Below are positions 60,314 through 64,000 of a DNA stretch of 64,000 bases, one piece after another. Source of the DNA: Tenacibaculum dicentrarchi. Its GTDB lineage: Bacteria > Bacteroidota > Bacteroidia > Flavobacteriales > Flavobacteriaceae. The translations under genes were made by a program, and so were the position numbers. The first letter of the stretch is position 1. Each line of letters begins with the position of its first letter. The notes beneath the pieces are model-generated. The model ran no database searches. It worked only from the letters and a program-made list of their open reading frames with translations, and was not told the origin of the DNA. Location: contig NZ_OESZ01000001.1 of assembly GCF_900239345.1 (NCBI RefSeq), positions 124,001 to 188,000 of the forward strand. Direction: 5' to 3'.

Positions 60314-61354
60314 CTAAGCCTTCGTTAAAAATTCGTTTAAAAATTTATCAATTAGCACTGGCACAGGGTATTGCTTAATATCGTTCCATAAAATAGTTTT
60401 TTCGGAAGTATTTGTTGTTTTTACAATCCAAAATTTAGTCGATAAATGTTGATGTGATAATTTATGAACAATATCTTTTTGATTAAATAATGTTAATATA
60501 GTTTCTTTTGGAAAAAGCTTAGCAAATTCAGGCTGCTCAATTAATTGTGTTTCATTAATAGCTGTTGTTGTTTCAATTAATGGAAATTGATACAATCCTT
60601 GCCAAATCCCTTTACCAATTCGTTGTTCGATATTAGTTTTATTATCATCTGTAACAACAACTAAATAATTAAAATATCGCTTTTTAACTTTTATTTTCTT
60701 CTCTTTTACAGGAAGTTCTTTAATTAGTTTTTTATCTAAAGCCACACAACTTTCTGATAAGGGACAAGAGTCGCATAATGGGTTTTGAGGTTTGCATTGT
60801 AAAGCGCCAAAATCCATAATTGCTTGATTATACATTCCTGGTTGCGATACATCAATTAATGTTTGTGCTAATTCTTTAAATTCTTTAATTCCTTTAGATG
60901 AATTAATAGCAGTTTTTATACCGAAATAACGGGCTAAAACTCGGTACACGTTTCCGTCAACAACTGCCACAGGTTCGTCATAACAAACCGATGCAATTGC
61001 CGATGCAGTATAATCTCCAATTCCTTTTAATTTTAAGAGTTCTTTATAAGTATTCGGAAAAACACCATTAAAATCATTTGCCACTTGTTTTGCTGTAAAA
61101 TGTAGGTTTCTAGCTCTTGAATAGTAGCCTAATCCTTGCCATAATTTAAGTACCGTGGTTTGATCTGCTTTAGCTAAATCGAAAACAGTTTCAAAGTTTG
61201 TTGTAAAACTTATAAAATAGGGCAATCCTTGGGCTACTCTTGTTTGTTGTAGCATTATTTCGCTTAACCAAACTAAATAGGGGTCTTTAGTTTTACGCCA
61301 AGGTAAATCTCTTTTATTTTTTAAATACCAATATATAAGTTTGGAAGTAATCAT
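60314..61354 (-). CDS. mutY: A/G-specific adenine DNA glycosylase
   Basis: A 346-residue repair enzyme. Helix-hairpin-helix LKGIGDYTASAIAS, catalytic E32 (SEIMLQQTRV) and D133 (VVDGNVYRV), and [4Fe-4S] ligands C187-x6-C194-x2-C197-x5-C203 are all present. The C-terminal MutT-like domain (about 225-346) recognises 8-oxoguanine. It removes adenine opposite 8-oxoG. It is first in the mutY-ssb-gldE-gldD run. Confidence 0.96.
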   Translation of the reverse strand: MITSKLIYWYLKNKRDLPWRKTKDPYLVWLSEIMLQQTRVAQGLPYFISFTTNFETVFDLAKADQTTVLKLWQGLGYYSRARNLHFTAKQVANDFNGVFPNTYKELLKLKGIGDYTASAIASVCYDEPVAVVDGNVYRVLARYFGIKTAINSSKGIKEFKELAQTLIDVSQPGMYNQAIMDFGALQCKPQNPLCDSCPLSESCVALDKKLIKELPVKEKKIKVKKRYFNYLVVVTDDNKTNIEQRIGKGIWQGLYQFPLIETTTAINETQLIEQPEFAKLFPKETILTLFNQKDIVHKLSHQHLSTKFWIVKTTNTSEKTILWNDIKQYPVPVLIDKFLNEFLTKA

Positions 61355-61701
61355 TGGGGTTTTATTTTAAATTTTAAATAAACTATTTGGATTCTTTTTT
61401 AAGCATTTTTAAAGTCTTAAAAATTAATTAGCCACACATATATTCATAAAAAATCGTTAAAAATTAATTTTTTCATCTTCTAAAACAGTCATAAATATTT
61501 TAATTCAAACAAGCTAAAACACTTATAATCACTATTGTTAATTATCATATGATATCTATCATTTATTAATAAAATAATAAAAAGAGCCTAAATAAGCTAA
61601 AATTTTGTTAATATTGTATCTTTAATTTAACGTTTAGGAAAAGAACCCTTCAATTTTAATACTTTATTAATTCAAAATTACTAATTCAAATATTTAATTT
61701 T
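61355..61701. other. Divergent intergenic region between mutY and the SusC-like gene (347 bp)
   Basis: Very AT-rich. The only promoter-like site is TATCTTTA (61617-61624) on the plus strand, one mismatch from the -7 consensus, without a TTG at the right distance. No gene, hairpin or repeat copy was seen. The HU-like gene found next to mutY in some relatives is not here. Confidence 0.6.
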
Positions 61702-64000
61702 ATGCAACAAATTACAAAAACATTAATAGTGTTTTTTATCTTAACTTTTCAGCTCACCTATGGGCAAAAAATAACAACCTCAGGGGTTGTTTCCGACAAA
61801 TCAGGACCATTACCAGGTGTTACTATTTTAATCAAAGGTACTGCTTTTGGTACAGAAACAGATTTTGATGGACAATACACCATTAAAACAACAAAAAAAG
61901 ATGTACTTGTTTTTAGTTTTGTTGGAATGAAACCTGTTTCAAAAACAGTAAATTCAACGGCAGCTATCAATGTTGTTATGACTGAAGATGAAAATCTTTT
62001 AAACGAAATTGTGGTTACAGGTATTACTGTTACCGATAAAAGGTTATTTACAGGAGCTTCAACTTCTTTAAAGGCTGCGGATATCAAATTAGACGGTGTT
62101 CCTGAAATTAGTAGAGGTCTTGAAGGTAGAGCTGCTGGGGTTACGGTACAGAATGTATCGGGAACTTTTGGTGCTGCTCCAAGAATTAGAGTACGTGGTG
62201 CAACATCAATTTATGGAAATTCAAAACCTTTATGGGTAGTTGATGGTATTATTTTAGAAGATGCTATTGACGTTTCTGCTGGAGATTTATCATCAGGAGA
62301 TGCAAGTACCTTAATAAGTTCAGCAATTGCAGGTTTAAACTCTGACGATATTGAAAGTTTTGAGGTTTTAAAAGATGGTTCTGCTACTTCAATTTACGGT
62401 GCACGTGCTATGGCAGGTGTTATTGTAATTACCACTAAAAAAGGTAAAGCAGGTGTTAGTAATGTTAATTATACAAACTCAACTACCTTTAGAATGAGAC
62501 CTAGTTATAATGATTTTAACATCATGAATTCACAAGAACAGATGTCTGTTTATGAAGAAATGCGTGCTGGTGGATGGTTAAATTATAGTAAGGTTGCAAA
62601 TGCTAGAGAAAGCGGTGTATATGGTGAAATGTATCAATTATACGATAAATTAGATGCTAACGGAAATTTTATCGTTCGAAATACAGCACAATCTAGAGCA
62701 GCTTTTTTAAGAAAAGCAGAACTTAGAAACACCGACTGGTTTAAAGAATTATTTAATATTAATGCTTTACAAAGTCATGCAGTAAATGTATCTTCAGGTA
62801 CCGATAGAGCTACTTATTATGCTTCATTAAGTGCTATGGTAGATCCAGGATGGACAAAAGCTAGTAGCGTTAACAGATATACGGCTAATTTTAAATCAAT
62901 CTTTAAAATTTCTGATAAATTAACTTTAAGTAGTATTAGTAACGGTTCTTTTAGAAAACAAAAAGCACCAGGAACTTTATCGCAAGATACTGATTTGGTA
63001 ACAGGTACCGTAAAAAGAGATTTTGATATAAATCCTTTTTCTTACGCCCTTAATACTTCTAGAGTTTTAGACCCAACTAAAAATTATACTAGAAATTACA
63101 CTGATTTTAATATTTCTAAAGAATTAGAAGAAAATTATATTGATATTAATGTAGTTGACTTAAAATTTCAAAGTGAATTAAAATACAAAGTAAACTCTAA
63201 GATAAACCTTAGTGCATTAGGAGCTTTAAAATACCAAACCTCATCTTTAGAGCATAATACTACTGAGTTTTCTAATCAGGCAAATGCTTTTAGAGCCGAT
63301 TATAATGAAATTATTAGAAATGCCAACCCATTTTTATATACCGATCCTGACAATCAATACGCTACACCTATTAGTGTTTTACCAGAAGGAGGAATTTTTA
63401 GAAAAACTACACATAGTATGTTAGGCTATGATTTTAGAGGAACTTTTTCATATAAAGATGTTATTAACGATGACCATACGGTAAACTTTTACGCAGGGGC
63501 TGAGGCTAATTCTGCAGATAGAAAGAAAACCAATTTTACAGGATGGGGACTACAATACTCTTTAGGAGAAGTGCCTTTTTATGGCTATGAATTATTCAAA
63601 AAAAGTATTGAAGAAAACACCCTTTACTACGGTTTAAAAAATACAAAATACAGAAACTTAGCCTTTTTTGGAAACACTACATATTCTTGGAAAAGACGTT
63701 ATACTCTTAATGGTACTTTCCGTTATGAAGGATCAAATAAATTAGGAAAATCGAAAGCATCTAGATGGTTACCTACTTGGAATGTATCTGGTGCTTGGAA
63801 TGTACATGAAGAAGATTTCTTTCATCATTTAGCCCCTTTAGAAAGCCTTACTTTTAGAGCTTCATACAGTTTAACTGCCGATAGAGGTCCTGAAAACGTT
63901 TCAAACTCATTAGTTGATATTAGAAGTAAAAACCCTTGGAGACCCTCTGCAGGAAGTAAAGAAAGTGCTTTATACGTAAAAGGATTAGAAAATAGCGAAT
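61702..64000 (+). CDS. SusC/RagA family TonB-linked outer-membrane protein (3' end outside the window)
   Basis: The frame is open from the ATG to the window end, 766 codons. It has a signal peptide (1-22, ending LTYGQK), a CarboxypepD-reg-like domain (about 24-105, GVVSDKSGPLPGVTILIKG), a TonB box region near NEIVVTG, and a plug with LEGRAAGVTVQNVSG, IRVRGATSIYGN, LWVVDGI and SIYGARAMAGVIVITTKKG, the SusC signature. The barrel continues past the edge. SusC proteins import glycans or peptides with a SusD lipoprotein, whose gene would be expected just downstream. I saw no frameshift: the last codons in the window still read in frame (SLVDIRSKNPWRPS). Confidence 0.93.
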   Translation, partial: MQQITKTLIVFFILTFQLTYGQKITTSGVVSDKSGPLPGVTILIKGTAFGTETDFDGQYTIKTTKKDVLVFSFVGMKPVSKTVNSTAAINVVMTEDENLLNEIVVTGITVTDKRLFTGASTSLKAADIKLDGVPEISRGLEGRAAGVTVQNVSGTFGAAPRIRVRGATSIYGNSKPLWVVDGIILEDAIDVSAGDLSSGDASTLISSAIAGLNSDDIESFEVLKDGSATSIYGARAMAGVIVITTKKGKAGVSNVNYTNSTTFRMRPSYNDFNIMNSQEQMSVYEEMRAGGWLNYSKVANARESGVYGEMYQLYDKLDANGNFIVRNTAQSRAAFLRKAELRNTDWFKELFNINALQSHAVNVSSGTDRATYYASLSAMVDPGWTKASSVNRYTANFKSIFKISDKLTLSSISNGSFRKQKAPGTLSQDTDLVTGTVKRDFDINPFSYALNTSRVLDPTKNYTRNYTDFNISKELEENYIDINVVDLKFQSELKYKVNSKINLSALGALKYQTSSLEHNTTEFSNQANAFRADYNEIIRNANPFLYTDPDNQYATPISVLPEGGIFRKTTHSMLGYDFRGTFSYKDVINDDHTVNFYAGAEANSADRKKTNFTGWGLQYSLGEVPFYGYELFKKSIEENTLYYGLKNTKYRNLAFFGNTTYSWKRRYTLNGTFRYEGSNKLGKSKASRWLPTWNVSGAWNVHEEDFFHHLAPLESLTFRASYSLTADRGPENVSNSLVDIRSKNPWRPSAGSKESALYVKGLENSE

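Noticed and set aside
61355-61701. A search for an HU/HimD-like gene next to mutY, as in some relatives
   Set aside because: No open frame of suitable length or sequence is present on either strand.
1-64000. tRNA, rRNA, CRISPR arrays, prophage or transposase genes
   Set aside because: None recognised by reading; no cloverleaf, repeat-spacer array or integrase/transposase motif was seen.

Overview
The window is AT-rich chromosomal DNA (my estimate is about 31-33% GC) from a member of the Flavobacteriaceae, most like a marine Tenacibaculum/Polaribacter-type organism. The evidence is the gldD-gldE-ssb-mutY block, secreted proteases with type IX secretion (T9SS) C-terminal sorting domains, SusC/RagA and TonB receptors, an extended ribosomal protein L21, and promoters of the Bacteroidota type (TTG, 18-21 bp, TAnnTTTG). 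Most genes are ordinary housekeeping genes. I see no prophage, CRISPR array, transposase, rRNA or tRNA.

Layout. 1-3130: a small hypothetical gene, a DnaQ-like exonuclease and the ABC-F ATPase Uup. 3207-9335: two related secreted T9SS metalloproteases (M4 and M43) with near-identical 3' ends. 9641-17204: a fused oligopeptide ABC ATPase, a sugar nucleotidyltransferase, then a cell-envelope group (TPR protein, DUF4292-type lipoprotein, EnvC-like degenerate M23 protein, AI-2E-type permease) and a thioesterase. 17412-23501: an iron-scavenging locus (TonB siderophore receptor, two small membrane proteins, PepSY membrane protein, flavodoxin). 23510-28230: Fe-S assembly (Mrp, Nfu) followed by ferredoxin reductase, a membrane di-iron hydroxylase, a [2Fe-2S] ferredoxin and a formate/nitrite-type channel. 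28429-35890: a T9SS cargo protein, Atl, TrmB, Upp, BrnQ and others. 35991-38456: FeoA, FeoB and an unlisted 39-residue Cys-rich FeoB partner. 38594-43831: HolB, a NtrY-like kinase, crotonase, an HD phosphohydrolase and Asd. 44050-46602: TrhO, a TrhP-like U32 protein and a ferredoxin, together a tRNA wobble-uridine hydroxylation operon. 46845-49395: a LytTR response regulator and TPR histidine kinase. 49753-50685: rpmA and rplU. 51457-57825: an M16 protease pair, an EamA transporter, a Cys-rich HMA lipoprotein and CtaA. 57972-61354: gldD, gldE, ssb, mutY. 61702-64000: a SusC-like receptor cut by the window end.

The least explained material is intergenic. There are two dispersed repeat families. 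One is a roughly 95-105 bp structured element with four copies (26704, 32954, 50879, 57854). The other is a roughly 290 bp MITE-like element with terminal inverted repeats and nested hairpins, with three copies (46609, 51041, 56442). The best candidate for an undescribed regulatory system is the divergent space next to the LytTR regulator. It holds two direct repeats exactly 21 bp apart, a weak promoter, and a predicted transcript of about 95 nt with a G-rich loop and a strong terminator. Other points of interest are back-to-back -7 boxes between two divergent genes, hairpins at the predicted 5' ends of the rplU and M43 mRNAs, and a promoter that moves the feoA start.

Family names come from reading motifs in the translations. 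No database search was run.
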